A stretch of 64,000 nt of DNA. Source: Chitinophaga barathri (GTDB taxonomy: Bacteria; Bacteroidota; Bacteroidia; Chitinophagales; Chitinophagaceae). This document shows positions 40,562 to 49,763 of this stretch, piece after piece (positions within the stretch are counted from its first letter, which is position 1; each line of letters begins with the position of its first letter). The stretch lies in the NCBI RefSeq assembly GCF_003807585.1, contig NZ_RMBX01000015.1, forward strand, positions 124,001 through 188,000. The letters are read 5' to 3'. The notes under the pieces were generated by a model that had not been told where the DNA came from, searched no databases, and saw nothing but the letters and a program-made list of their open reading frames with translations. The translations under genes and the position numbers were made by a program.

Positions 40562-42409
40562 ATGAGTGACGCGATAAAGCATGAATGCGGTTTGGCATTC
40601 ATAAGATTAAGAAAACCATTCTCTTATTATCAACAACAATACGGAACGGTTTTCTACGGACTCAACAAGCTCTACCTCCTCATGGAAAAGCAGCACAACC
40701 GTGGGCAGGACGGCGCAGGGGTAGCCACTGTAAAATTACACACCGAACCAGGTGTTCCCTTCATGCACCGGATACGCAGCAGCCAGCCACAGCCTATCGG
40801 CGATGTATTCGGTAAGATCCGCGACGAAATAGCAGAAATAGAAAAATACCAGCCGGAGATCACCAAGTACCCCGGACTTATGAAAGGTCACGTACGGTTC
40901 CTCGGTGAACTGATGATGGGCCACCTCCGCTATGCCACCCAGGGCAAAAACAACGTGGAGCTCTGCCACCCCTTTGTCCGTTACAACACCATCCCCGCCC
41001 GCAACCTTAGCATGGCAGGGAACTTCAACCTGGTGAATGTGGACGAGCTGTTCAACTACGTAAAAGTATCGCCCGGCGAAACCCATAAAAACAGCGACCT
41101 CGCAGCCATGCTGGAGGTAGTGGCCCACTTCCTGAACAAAGAAGACGAGATCCGCCAGAACGGGCTGGACGTAAAAGCCATCCTTCAGCAGGCCTTCGGC
41201 ATGTTCGACGGCGGCTACCACGTATGCGGCCTCATCGGTTCCGGTGACGCCTTCGTGATCCGTGACCCGCACGGTATCCGTCCTTCCTATTATTATGTGA
41301 ACGACGACGTGATCGTGGCCGCTTCCGAAAGGGCCGCCATCCGCACCACCTTCAACGTGGGCGAAAACGAAGTGATGGAACTGATGCCCGGCACCGCCCT
41401 GATCGTAAAAGAAAACGGCGATTACAGCATCGAAGAGATCATTCCCGCCAAAGAACGCCGCGCCTGCAGCTTTGAACGTATCTACTTCTCACGCGGCAAC
41501 GACGAAAAAATATACAAAGAACGCTCCGCGCTCGGGTATCACTTATCCGAAACCGTGCTTAAAGCCATCGACAACGACCTGCGCAACACCATTTTCTCCT
41601 TCATCCCGAACACCGCGGAAGTGGCGTTCTACGGCCTCATCAAAGGGCTGGAAGATTACCTGAACCGCATTAAGGTGGAAAGGATCATGAGCTGGGGTAA
41701 AGATTTTGACGAAGAGAAGCTCAACGAGATGGTGAACCGCCGTGTGCGGATCGATAAGATCGCTATCAAAGACGTGAAAATGCGCACTTTCATTACGGAA
41801 GATTCCAGCCGTAACGAAATGGTGCAGCACGTATACGACATCACGTACGGTACGGTAAAACCCGGCACCGATACGCTGGTGGTGATAGACGACTCCATCG
41901 TGCGCGGTACCACCCTGCGCGAAAGCATCATCAAAATGCTGGACCGCCTGGGCCCCAAACGCATCATCATCATGAGCTCCGCCCCCCAGATACGTTACCC
42001 GGACTGCTATGGCATAGACATGAGCAAGATGGGCGAGTTCGTAGCCTTCCAGGCCTGCATTGCGCTGCTCCGCGAGCAGGGCAAGGAATACATCCTCCAG
42101 GAGGCTTACGGATTGTGCAAGGAGCTGGAAAGAACCAATACCCTCAACGCGCAGAACGTGGTGAAAAACATCTACAAACCTTTCACCCCTGAAGAGATCT
42201 CCGCGAAAATTGCCCAGATCATCACCCCCGTAGGCATCAATGCCAATGTGGAAGTGATCTACCAGAACATAGAAAGCCTGCACGCCAGCTGCCCGAACAA
42301 CCTGGGCGACTGGTACTTTACCGGCAATTACCCCACACCCGGCGGTAACCGCGTGGTAAACAAGGCGTTTATGAACTATATGGAAGGCAAGAACGAAAGG
42401 GGTTACTAA
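40562..42409 (+). CDS. purF: Amidophosphoribosyltransferase, long Bacteroidota type
   Basis: 615 residues from the ATG at 40562 (MSDAIKHECGLAF). Cys9 is the expected N-terminal glutaminase nucleophile after removal of an eight-residue propeptide. Glutaminase blocks MGHLRYATQGKNN and AGNFNLVN; the phosphoribosyltransferase PRPP loop VVIDDSIVRGTTLRESI. It makes 5-phosphoribosylamine, the first step of purine synthesis. It is longer than typical PurF (about 500) because of insertions such as KPFSYYQQQYGTVFYGLNKL, as in other Bacteroidota. No purine gene is adjacent. Confidence 0.9.
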   Translation: MSDAIKHECGLAFIRLRKPFSYYQQQYGTVFYGLNKLYLLMEKQHNRGQDGAGVATVKLHTEPGVPFMHRIRSSQPQPIGDVFGKIRDEIAEIEKYQPEITKYPGLMKGHVRFLGELMMGHLRYATQGKNNVELCHPFVRYNTIPARNLSMAGNFNLVNVDELFNYVKVSPGETHKNSDLAAMLEVVAHFLNKEDEIRQNGLDVKAILQQAFGMFDGGYHVCGLIGSGDAFVIRDPHGIRPSYYYVNDDVIVAASERAAIRTTFNVGENEVMELMPGTALIVKENGDYSIEEIIPAKERRACSFERIYFSRGNDEKIYKERSALGYHLSETVLKAIDNDLRNTIFSFIPNTAEVAFYGLIKGLEDYLNRIKVERIMSWGKDFDEEKLNEMVNRRVRIDKIAIKDVKMRTFITEDSSRNEMVQHVYDITYGTVKPGTDTLVVIDDSIVRGTTLRESIIKMLDRLGPKRIIIMSSAPQIRYPDCYGIDMSKMGEFVAFQACIALLREQGKEYILQEAYGLCKELERTNTLNAQNVVKNIYKPFTPEEISAKIAQIITPVGINANVEVIYQNIESLHASCPNNLGDWYFTGNYPTPGGNRVVNKAFMNYMEGKNERGY

Positions 42410-42518
42410 TCCTCACAAAACATGTTAATTTTCTTTTAATTCGGGGTCATCGTTTCACCTCCCGGGAAAAAGACGTATTTTCGGATAGTGTTTGTACTCA
42501 ATTGTTTACCCAATGTGT

Positions 42519-43022
42519 ATGAAAACTTTACTGTTAGTCCGTCACGCAAAATCCAGCTGGAACGATCCGGAAATGGATGATTTTGACCGCCCGCTGAACA
42601 AGCGTGGTAAACTCAATGCCCCGGAAATGGCCACCAGGCTGCTCTCCAGGGGAGTTGTGCCCGAGCTCATCATCTCCAGCCCGGCGAAACGCGCCCGCGC
42701 TACCGCCCGCATTATGGCCAAAGAATGGAAGTACCCCAAAGAAGCCATTTTGCTGGAGGAAGAGCTGTATCTCTGTTATGCCTCCACTTTCCTGAAGGTG
42801 ATCACCAAAATAGACGACGATTTTAATGCCGTTGCCATTTTTGCCCACAATCCGGGTATTACCGACTTTGCCAATTACCTGACCGAAGAGATAAGAATCG
42901 ACAATGTGCCCACTACGGGCATTTTTGGTATTGAGGCGAATACGGAGCACTGGGAGGAGTTCGACCGCGCCAAAAAACGCTTCCTTTTCTTCGATTACCC
43001 CAAGAGCGAAGGCCTCGTTTAA
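42519..43022 (+). CDS. SixA-type histidine phosphatase family protein
   Basis: 167 residues from the ATG at 42519 (MKTLLLVRHAKSSW); an ATG two codons upstream is also possible. The RHG motif LVRHAKSSW (catalytic His), Arg in SSPAKRARATARIM and the second His in IFAHNPGITDF match the histidine phosphatase superfamily SixA group, which removes phosphate from phospho-His proteins. Cytoplasmic, single gene. Confidence 0.88.
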   Translation: MKTLLLVRHAKSSWNDPEMDDFDRPLNKRGKLNAPEMATRLLSRGVVPELIISSPAKRARATARIMAKEWKYPKEAILLEEELYLCYASTFLKVITKIDDDFNAVAIFAHNPGITDFANYLTEEIRIDNVPTTGIFGIEANTEHWEEFDRAKKRFLFFDYPKSEGLV

Positions 43023-43233
43023 CCCCATTGGCACTTTCCTGATGCCCTGTTAATCTGGCAGGAGCGTAAAATAACCCTTGATACGTTATTTACCCACTGG
43101 TTATGAATTGCGTTTAAATAGTATGTATTGATTATTTGTGTAAAATGGCCGTTAATCCTTTTTCCACTATTTCCAGTTGTTTTAAGCAATTGAGCGCCCT
43201 AAGTGGCTGACAGAGTTGCAGTTGTGATCCCTT

Positions 43234-43620
43234 CTAGGCTTCCAAAGGAACCGGCCGTTTATACTCATCGATCGCCACAAAAGTGAAGGTTCCGCTGATG
43301 GCTTTATACCGTTCCGTGGAATACATTTCCTCCACAAAAATTTCCACCAGCACCTTCAGGCTGGTATTCCCCGTTTCCACCACCCGGCCGATCAGCTCTA
43401 TGATCGTACCCGCCGGTATCGCCTTTTTGAAGTCTATTTTGTCCGAGGAGACGGTGACCATCCTTTTCCGGGCGTACCGGGTGGCGGCGATAAAGGCCAC
43501 TTCGTCCATGAGCTGCATGGCGGTGCCGCCGAAAAGGGTATCATAATGGTTGGTGGTGTTGGGAAACACGGCTTTGAAGATGCGGGTTTCCGACTGTTGT
43601 ATCCTTAATTCCTTGTTCAT
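43234..43620 (-). CDS. Acyl-CoA thioesterase, hotdog fold
   Basis: 128 residues of a single hotdog domain with NHYDTLFGGTAMQLMDEVAF (catalytic Asn/Asp region) and DKIDFKKAIPAGTIIELIG. The pattern is that of YciA/BFIT-like acyl-CoA thioesterases. The upstream SAM-dependent gene on the same strand ends nine bases before this start, so they are likely co-transcribed. Confidence 0.88.
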   Translation of the reverse strand: MNKELRIQQSETRIFKAVFPNTTNHYDTLFGGTAMQLMDEVAFIAATRYARKRMVTVSSDKIDFKKAIPAGTIIELIGRVVETGNTSLKVLVEIFVEEMYSTERYKAISGTFTFVAIDEYKRPVPLEA

Positions 43621-43629
43621 CAGTTTGTT

Positions 43630-44526
43630 TTATTCTTTTGTTACCTCCACCATCCATTCGGGGCCGCTGGCCACCTTGTGTTTTTCGGCGAAGTTGCCAA
43701 AGTTGATGGCAAATGAAAGGTTCATCAGGCTGTTCTGATACGCCAGCGGGGAACCCTCCGGTACGGACGCAAAGGTGGTCACGTAAGGCATTACCCCGTT
43801 GAAGATCACCATTTTATCCTTTGATATTTTGATCCGGAGCTTATCCCCGAATTTCAAATGGAGGGAAGCCAGCGTTTTTTCATCGATGTTCGTCCAGGCG
43901 TTGCCATACTGGACGTCCAGGATGGGGATGTTCCCGTATACGGTATTGTTCCTGAAGGTGGGTTGCTGGTAAGGAATGTGCAGCACGGTGTCCGGCAGGC
44001 GGTGGCCCACGGAGTCGAAAGGAATGACGCCGGCGGCCAGCCTGGCGCCGGTATATGCGTACACATCCCGGCCGTGAAAGGTATATGAGGCGGAAGAGCC
44101 CGGGAGGCGGTTCCGTTTTTCATCAATTTCCCGCACGGCTTCTATGCCCAGGCTTTCCGCGATGAGCGTGAGGGTGCCATTGTCCGGGCTCACGAAATAA
44201 TGCCCGCTTTTTGTTTGCAGCACCACGGATTTACGCTCCGAGCCCACGCCCGGGTCCACGACGGATACAAACACGGTGCCTTTGGGCCAGTAAGCGGCCG
44301 TTTGCTGAAGGCGGTATGCGGCTTCCCATATATTAAAGGCCGGGATCTCGTGGGTGAGGTCGAATATTTTCAGTTCGGGCGATACGCCAAAGGCCACGCC
44401 TTTCATGGCGGATACGGCGCCGTCCTTTAACCCGAAATCTGTTTGTAACACCAAAGCATGGGACTGCGAAAAAGCGGTTCCTTTCAACAACATGAAAAGG
44501 GCCAGCAGGAGGTTAAACGGTTTCAT
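43630..44526 (-). CDS. SAM hydrolase / hydroxide adenosyltransferase family, exported
   Basis: 298 residues. A signal peptide (MKPFNLLLALFMLLKGTAFS) precedes a domain with LVLQTDFGLKDGAVSAMKGV, VSVVDPGVGSERKSVVL, SPDNGTLTLIAESL and TFHGRDVYAYTGARLAAG. The Asp, Arg and His pattern is that of DUF62 enzymes, which hydrolyse S-adenosylmethionine to adenosine and methionine. The signal peptide is unusual for enzymes using a cytoplasmic substrate. Co-oriented with the thioesterase gene. Confidence 0.88.
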   Translation of the reverse strand: MKPFNLLLALFMLLKGTAFSQSHALVLQTDFGLKDGAVSAMKGVAFGVSPELKIFDLTHEIPAFNIWEAAYRLQQTAAYWPKGTVFVSVVDPGVGSERKSVVLQTKSGHYFVSPDNGTLTLIAESLGIEAVREIDEKRNRLPGSSASYTFHGRDVYAYTGARLAAGVIPFDSVGHRLPDTVLHIPYQQPTFRNNTVYGNIPILDVQYGNAWTNIDEKTLASLHLKFGDKLRIKISKDKMVIFNGVMPYVTTFASVPEGSPLAYQNSLMNLSFAINFGNFAEKHKVASGPEWMVEVTKE

Positions 44527-44580
44527 GCCAATGAAATTAAAGAATTTTAGTTCAATTCGAAGTGTGAGGAGGAGAGAGAG

Positions 44581-45132
44581 CTAGTTCATTTCCTTGCGCA
44601 GTACCTGGAGCGCGTTGTGAAGCGTGTTGTAAACGGTGCGTTCCGTAAGCCCGGTGACTTCGGCGATCTCCTTAAACCCGCGCCCTTCAAAATATCTCAG
44701 CTGCACCAGTTGCAGCTGGCGGCCGGAAAGTTGTTTCAACGCAAGCTGGAGGCGGGCTTTCACGCCTTCATCCGTTTGGATCTCGATCAGCATTTCTTCG
44801 TAGGAAGACTGGGTAAGCTCAGGATGGGCGGCCTCGTTGAACTGCACTTCTTTGCGCCCGTTGGAAGACTTATAAAGGATACGTTTGAAAATGGTGATCA
44901 CATACTGCTGGATGTTCTGCACGCCGGTAAGCCGCTCCCTGATCTTCCAGAGTTCCAGGAATAGTTCATTGATGCAGCCTTGTACAAGGTCTACATCGCG
45001 GTAGAGGGAAACGCCCAGGCGGAAAAGATCGTCGTAAAAAAGGTCAAAACATTCGTACAGGCCCTGACGGTCTCCCCCGGCGAGCAATTGCCAGTTCTTT
45101 TCTATTTTTTCATGGCGATGCGGGTTCATCAT
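44581..45132 (-). CDS. ECF RNA polymerase sigma factor
   Basis: 183 residues. Region 2: LYECFDLFYDDLFRLGVSLY and VQGCINELFLELWKIRERL; region 4: ALKQLSGRQLQLVQLRYFEG and the recognition helix LTERTVYNTLHNALQVL. It is divergent from the fecR-susC-susD locus (115 bases between starts) and is the likely partner of that FecR. Confidence 0.9.
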   Translation of the reverse strand: MMNPHRHEKIEKNWQLLAGGDRQGLYECFDLFYDDLFRLGVSLYRDVDLVQGCINELFLELWKIRERLTGVQNIQQYVITIFKRILYKSSNGRKEVQFNEAAHPELTQSSYEEMLIEIQTDEGVKARLQLALKQLSGRQLQLVQLRYFEGRGFKEIAEVTGLTERTVYNTLHNALQVLRKEMN

Positions 45133-45247
45133 CAGACGATGAAAACGGTTCTTTTGGTTGATCAGGAGTAAAATAAATTATTTTTTGCATTTCCTTGGTA
45201 AAAAGGGAAGGTTTCCCGCACTTGTATAGTATCAACCAGATCAGCAC

Positions 45248-46243
45248 ATGCATTATTCGCATCAGACGGCAGAAGAATTGCTGCTTATAGAATCATTTAT
45301 CCACTATTGCAAAGGCGCGCCTGAGGCTGATGTACAATATTGGCAAGCGTTGCTGCGTAATTACCCGGACCAGCAGCCCGAGGCAGCCCGCGCCCGGGAA
45401 ATATTCCATGTTATGCAAGGATACCCGCCTGTTTCACTAAAAGCCGCCGCATTGGAGCGGTTAAAAGAAAGCCTGGACGCGCAGGAAACAGATACATCTG
45501 AGACAGTTACCCGTGTACGCAGGCTCCCCTACCGCTGGATGGCGGCCGCGGGCGTTGCTGTCATTGCGGCATCCGCCTTCCTGCTGATGCAGAACCCTGA
45601 AAAACACATCATTCACTACAATACCCTCGCACAAACCGGCATGCAGGACCGTAAGACCCTCTCCCTGCCCGATGGCTCCGAAGTACTGCTCAGTACCGCC
45701 AGTACCCTGCAGCTCAGCGATGCCTTCGGAAAAAAAGACCGTAACGTATACCTCGAAGGCGAAGCGTTTTTCACCGTAAAATCCAATACCAACCTGCCCT
45801 TTACCGTAGTTACCCGCAAAGCCGCTACCACCGTGCTGGGCACCACTTTCAAAGTACGTTGTTACGGCGACGATGCCCAGGTAATGCTGGCCAGCGGTAA
45901 GGTGCGCGTAGAGGCGGACGCGGCTGCGATGGAACTGCAGCCCGGGGAAGAAGCCGTGGTGGAAAACGGCGCTCCGCTGAAAAAGATGGTTTATCAGAAA
46001 GAGGAAATGCAGCGCTGGATAAACCGGAAAGTGGAATTCGCCAATGCAGATATGGATCAGATCACCGCTATACTGAAAGAATATTATGGCGTAAACGTGA
46101 GGATGGAAAAACGCCCGGCCGGCAAAGTAATGTTTACCGGCATATTTCATGACCAACAACTGAATGTAGTACTGGACGCAATTAGCTTTACCAACAACTT
46201 TACCTACCGCCTGGAACATAATGAGGTGGTGATCCGCTTTTAG
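45248..46243 (+). CDS. FecR family anti-sigma factor
   Basis: 331 residues: helical cytoplasmic part (about 1-90), one membrane segment (about 97-115, WMAAAGVAVIAASAFLLM), FecR domain (LPDGSEVLLSTASTLQLSDAF, VYLEGEAFFTVKSNTNLPF, VLGTTFKVRCYG) and a C-terminal DUF4974 part (VEFANADMDQITAILKEYYG). Followed after 38 bases by the STN-type susC gene, and divergent from the sigma factor gene. Confidence 0.93.
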   Translation: MHYSHQTAEELLLIESFIHYCKGAPEADVQYWQALLRNYPDQQPEAARAREIFHVMQGYPPVSLKAAALERLKESLDAQETDTSETVTRVRRLPYRWMAAAGVAVIAASAFLLMQNPEKHIIHYNTLAQTGMQDRKTLSLPDGSEVLLSTASTLQLSDAFGKKDRNVYLEGEAFFTVKSNTNLPFTVVTRKAATTVLGTTFKVRCYGDDAQVMLASGKVRVEADAAAMELQPGEEAVVENGAPLKKMVYQKEEMQRWINRKVEFANADMDQITAILKEYYGVNVRMEKRPAGKVMFTGIFHDQQLNVVLDAISFTNNFTYRLEHNEVVIRF

Positions 46244-46281
46244 ACAGGGACGCAATTTATCAGATTCTAAATCCTTTATAC

Positions 46282-49200
46282 ATGAAGAGAACTATACCAC
46301 GTTCATGTATGATGCCGGCATTGCTATGGCTTTGCCTTACCATCAGTACAGCAACCAGAGCGCAACAAAAAGTTTATTCGTTTAACTGGGAAAACACAGC
46401 ACTATCCAGCGTGTTCAGGCAAATTGAACAGGCCGCCAACGTCAGGTTTTCCTACAACCCCTCGGGCATCAAAGAAGATATGCCCATCAAACTCCGGATC
46501 GACAGCCAGCAGCTGGATGCTGTGGTTGCCCGGCTTTGCCAGGCCATTAACTCCAATTACCGCATTACGGAAAACATTGTCATGATACGCCCCTCCGGAG
46601 AATCGGCCACCGCGGCGGATTACCGGCTGCATGGCAAAGTGACCAATGAAAAAAACGAGCCATTGCCGGGTGTGACCGTTCACAACCAGCGGCTTAAAAA
46701 GGCTGTGCATACATTAGCAGATGGTGTTTTCAGCATCGACGCCGCGCCGGGAGACCAGATCGAATTTACCATGATCGGGTTTGAACGGCAGGTGCAGAAA
46801 GCAGGCGCCGAAGGCTCGCTGCTGAACATCACCATGAAGGAAAAAGTGACGGACCTGGGCACCGTAGTGGTAACGGCCCTTGGTATCCGGCGCGAAGCCC
46901 GGGCGCTGGGTTACGCGCACGCCGAAGTGAGCGGCGACGATATGAAACGCGCCCGCGAAACCAATGTGATCAATTCCCTCGCCGGTAAAGTGCCCGGCCT
47001 GATCATCAACAGCACGGCAGGCGGTCCGGCAGGCTCCAGCCGCGTAATCATCCGGGGAAATACTTCCATCTCCGGCAACAACCAGCCGCTGTACGTGGTA
47101 GACGGGGTGCCCATAGACAACTCCAACTACGGCCAGGTGAGCGGCGACAAATACTCCAGCGGCTTCGACTTTGGAGACGCTATCTCCGCCATCAACCCGG
47201 ACGATATTGAAACGATCAGCGTGCTGAAAGGCCCTTCCGCCTCCGCATTGTACGGCAGCCGCGCGGGCCATGGCGTGATCCTGATCACGACCAAAAAAGG
47301 GTCGCTGAAAAAGGCCCTGGGCATAGAGATCAACAGCACCGCCACCATGGAAAAACAACTGACCCGTTTTGACGACTATCAATACGAATACGGTCAGGGT
47401 ACGGGCGGTACCATTCCCCGCGACAGGGACCAGGCGCGCACCACGATGTTCAGCAACTTCGGCGCCAGGCTCGATCCCACGCTGATGGTGGCCAGCTTCG
47501 ACGGCAAACAGCGCCCTTACGGCCTGGTGCGCAACAACATCGAAAATTTCTTCCGCACCGGCTCCACTTTCACCAATACGATTTCCCTCACCAGCGCCAC
47601 GGACAACACGGCCTTCCGCCTCTCCCTGTCCGACCTGAAGAACAACGACATCGTGCCCACCAGCGACATGCGGCGCAACACCGCGAACTTCTCCAGCAAC
47701 TCCAAGTTCGGCAAACGCCTGAGCGTGGACGCCAAGGTGATGTACATGCGCGAGGAAGTAAACAACCGCCCCGCGCTCGCGGACGATGCCGGCAATATCG
47801 GCAACGCGTTTGTAGGCCTTGCGAATAACATCGATCAAAGCATCTTTTCCTCCGGCTACAAAAACGACAATGGCGACTATGTAGACTGGGGCGGTGGCGA
47901 ATACCGTCTGAACCCTTACTGGGTGATCAACGAAATGAGCAATAAAACGAAGAAGGACCGCATCATGGGGAACATCGTGGCGAACTACCAGTTTGCCGAC
48001 TGGATCGCTTTACAGGGCCGCTTCTCCACGGACATCACCTATTTTAAATACAGGAAATACAGCCCGCCCAGTACACCGGGCTCTATCACCGGCCGCTACG
48101 AAGGCATCGACCAGAAGTTCCAGACCACCGAAGCGGACGTGCTGCTTACCCTGCAGAAACAGTTCACGCCCAACTGGTACGGCGCGGCCCGCCTCGGCAG
48201 CAGCCTTTCCCAATATTCCCGCCCGGGCACCAACCTGCTGGGCACTGATATGGCGCTGGAAGAAATTTCCATCAACAGCTTCAACGACCGCGTGGCTACT
48301 GAAATTGAATCCCGTCAAAGGACCAATTCCTTCTACGGCCTTTTCAGCGGAGCGTATAAAAACTGGGCTTACCTGGACGTGACCCTGCGCAGGGATGCCA
48401 CTTCAACCTTACCAAAATCATTCAACTCATACCTTTATACGTCTTTCTCCGGCAGCTTCATTTTCACCGATGCGTTTAAAATGAAAAACAAAGTGCTGAC
48501 CTATGGCAAGCTGCGCGGGTCCGTTGCGGAAGTAGGCAGCGGCACCGATCCGCATATGCTCAATCTCAATTACGCACTGCTGCAGCAGAAAATAAACGGT
48601 GAAGCCGCGGGTGGCATCAGTACGACGGTGCTGCCTCCCGGTGATCTGAAACCAACGCGCACACGCTCTTATGAGATAGGCACCGAAATGAAGTTTTTAG
48701 ATAACAACATCGGGCTGGATGTAACCGCCTACACACAGGATTCCCGCGACCAGATCAACTACGTGCCCATTCCTACTTCTTCAGGTTTCCGTACCATGCT
48801 GGTAAATGCCGGTGTGATACAGAACAAGGGCATTGAGATCGCGATATCCGCCACACCGGTGCGCACCGAAAACTTCCGCTGGGACATCAGCGTGAATGCG
48901 GCCCGCAACAAAAATACCGTAAAGAGCCTGGCGGAAGGCATTCCCTTCCTGACGCTCTCCGATGCACGCTGGCTGGGCGTTTCTGTAGTAGCACAGCCCA
49001 ATGCCCCGTACGGCGCTATTCTCGGATATGATTACCAGAAAGATCCTTCCGGCAATATCATTCTCGACTCCATCACCCTCACCCCCGTACCTACGGACGA
49101 ACGGAAGGTGATGGGCAAAGGCACCTGGGACTGGACGGGCGGTATGACCACCTCATTGTCTTACAAAAACTTTACGTTCAACGCCATCCTGGATATGAAA

Positions 49201-49752
49201 CAGGGCGCCGACCTTTTTTCCATGACGAACCTGTTCGCCGTACTGAGAGGTAGCCATGAGACTACGCTGGAAGGCCGCCAGGAATGGATACATTCAGAAG
49301 AAGAAAGAATGGCTGCCAACAAAACGCCGGTGGAATGGCAGCAATCAGGAAATGTAAGAGGGTATGTGCCGCAGGGCGTAGTAAGGAACGGACTGGATAA
49401 CTCGGGTAAACCGGTGTATGTGAAAAACACCCGGGCTATGGATCCCGGGCAATACTGGTCGCTGTTTTACGCAGATGCAAAAGGCATCACCACACCATTC
49501 CTGTACGACGCCTCCTACATCAAGGTGCGCGAGCTGTCGCTGACGTACAGCCTGCCGCAGTCGATGCTGAGAAAAGCGAAGATCGGCGCGGTAACCGTAT
49601 CTGTAGTGAGCCGCAATCCTTTCATCCTGCATAAAAATGTACCGAACGTAGACCCGGATTCCAATTACAACAACGGGAACGGTCAGGGCCTCGAATACGG
49701 CTCCCTGCCTTCACGCAGAAGCTGGGGCTTGAATCTTAATGTGCGCCTTTAA
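46282..49752 (+). CDS. SusC/RagA-type TonB-dependent receptor with STN domain
   Basis: 1156 residues: signal peptide (ending ATRAQQ), STN domain (about 30-105, SSVFRQIEQAANVRFSYNPS), carboxypeptidase-regulatory-like domain (about 115-190), plug with VVVTALGIRREARALGYAHA and the TonB-dependent barrel ending in LNLNVRL. The STN domain couples uptake to the FecR/sigma pair upstream. The SusD starts 11 bases downstream. Confidence 0.95.
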   Translation: MKRTIPRSCMMPALLWLCLTISTATRAQQKVYSFNWENTALSSVFRQIEQAANVRFSYNPSGIKEDMPIKLRIDSQQLDAVVARLCQAINSNYRITENIVMIRPSGESATAADYRLHGKVTNEKNEPLPGVTVHNQRLKKAVHTLADGVFSIDAAPGDQIEFTMIGFERQVQKAGAEGSLLNITMKEKVTDLGTVVVTALGIRREARALGYAHAEVSGDDMKRARETNVINSLAGKVPGLIINSTAGGPAGSSRVIIRGNTSISGNNQPLYVVDGVPIDNSNYGQVSGDKYSSGFDFGDAISAINPDDIETISVLKGPSASALYGSRAGHGVILITTKKGSLKKALGIEINSTATMEKQLTRFDDYQYEYGQGTGGTIPRDRDQARTTMFSNFGARLDPTLMVASFDGKQRPYGLVRNNIENFFRTGSTFTNTISLTSATDNTAFRLSLSDLKNNDIVPTSDMRRNTANFSSNSKFGKRLSVDAKVMYMREEVNNRPALADDAGNIGNAFVGLANNIDQSIFSSGYKNDNGDYVDWGGGEYRLNPYWVINEMSNKTKKDRIMGNIVANYQFADWIALQGRFSTDITYFKYRKYSPPSTPGSITGRYEGIDQKFQTTEADVLLTLQKQFTPNWYGAARLGSSLSQYSRPGTNLLGTDMALEEISINSFNDRVATEIESRQRTNSFYGLFSGAYKNWAYLDVTLRRDATSTLPKSFNSYLYTSFSGSFIFTDAFKMKNKVLTYGKLRGSVAEVGSGTDPHMLNLNYALLQQKINGEAAGGISTTVLPPGDLKPTRTRSYEIGTEMKFLDNNIGLDVTAYTQDSRDQINYVPIPTSSGFRTMLVNAGVIQNKGIEIAISATPVRTENFRWDISVNAARNKNTVKSLAEGIPFLTLSDARWLGVSVVAQPNAPYGAILGYDYQKDPSGNIILDSITLTPVPTDERKVMGKGTWDWTGGMTTSLSYKNFTFNAILDMKQGADLFSMTNLFAVLRGSHETTLEGRQEWIHSEEERMAANKTPVEWQQSGNVRGYVPQGVVRNGLDNSGKPVYVKNTRAMDPGQYWSLFYADAKGITTPFLYDASYIKVRELSLTYSLPQSMLRKAKIGAVTVSVVSRNPFILHKNVPNVDPDSNYNNGNGQGLEYGSLPSRRSWGLNLNVRL

Positions 49753-49763
49753 ACTGATGCCGT

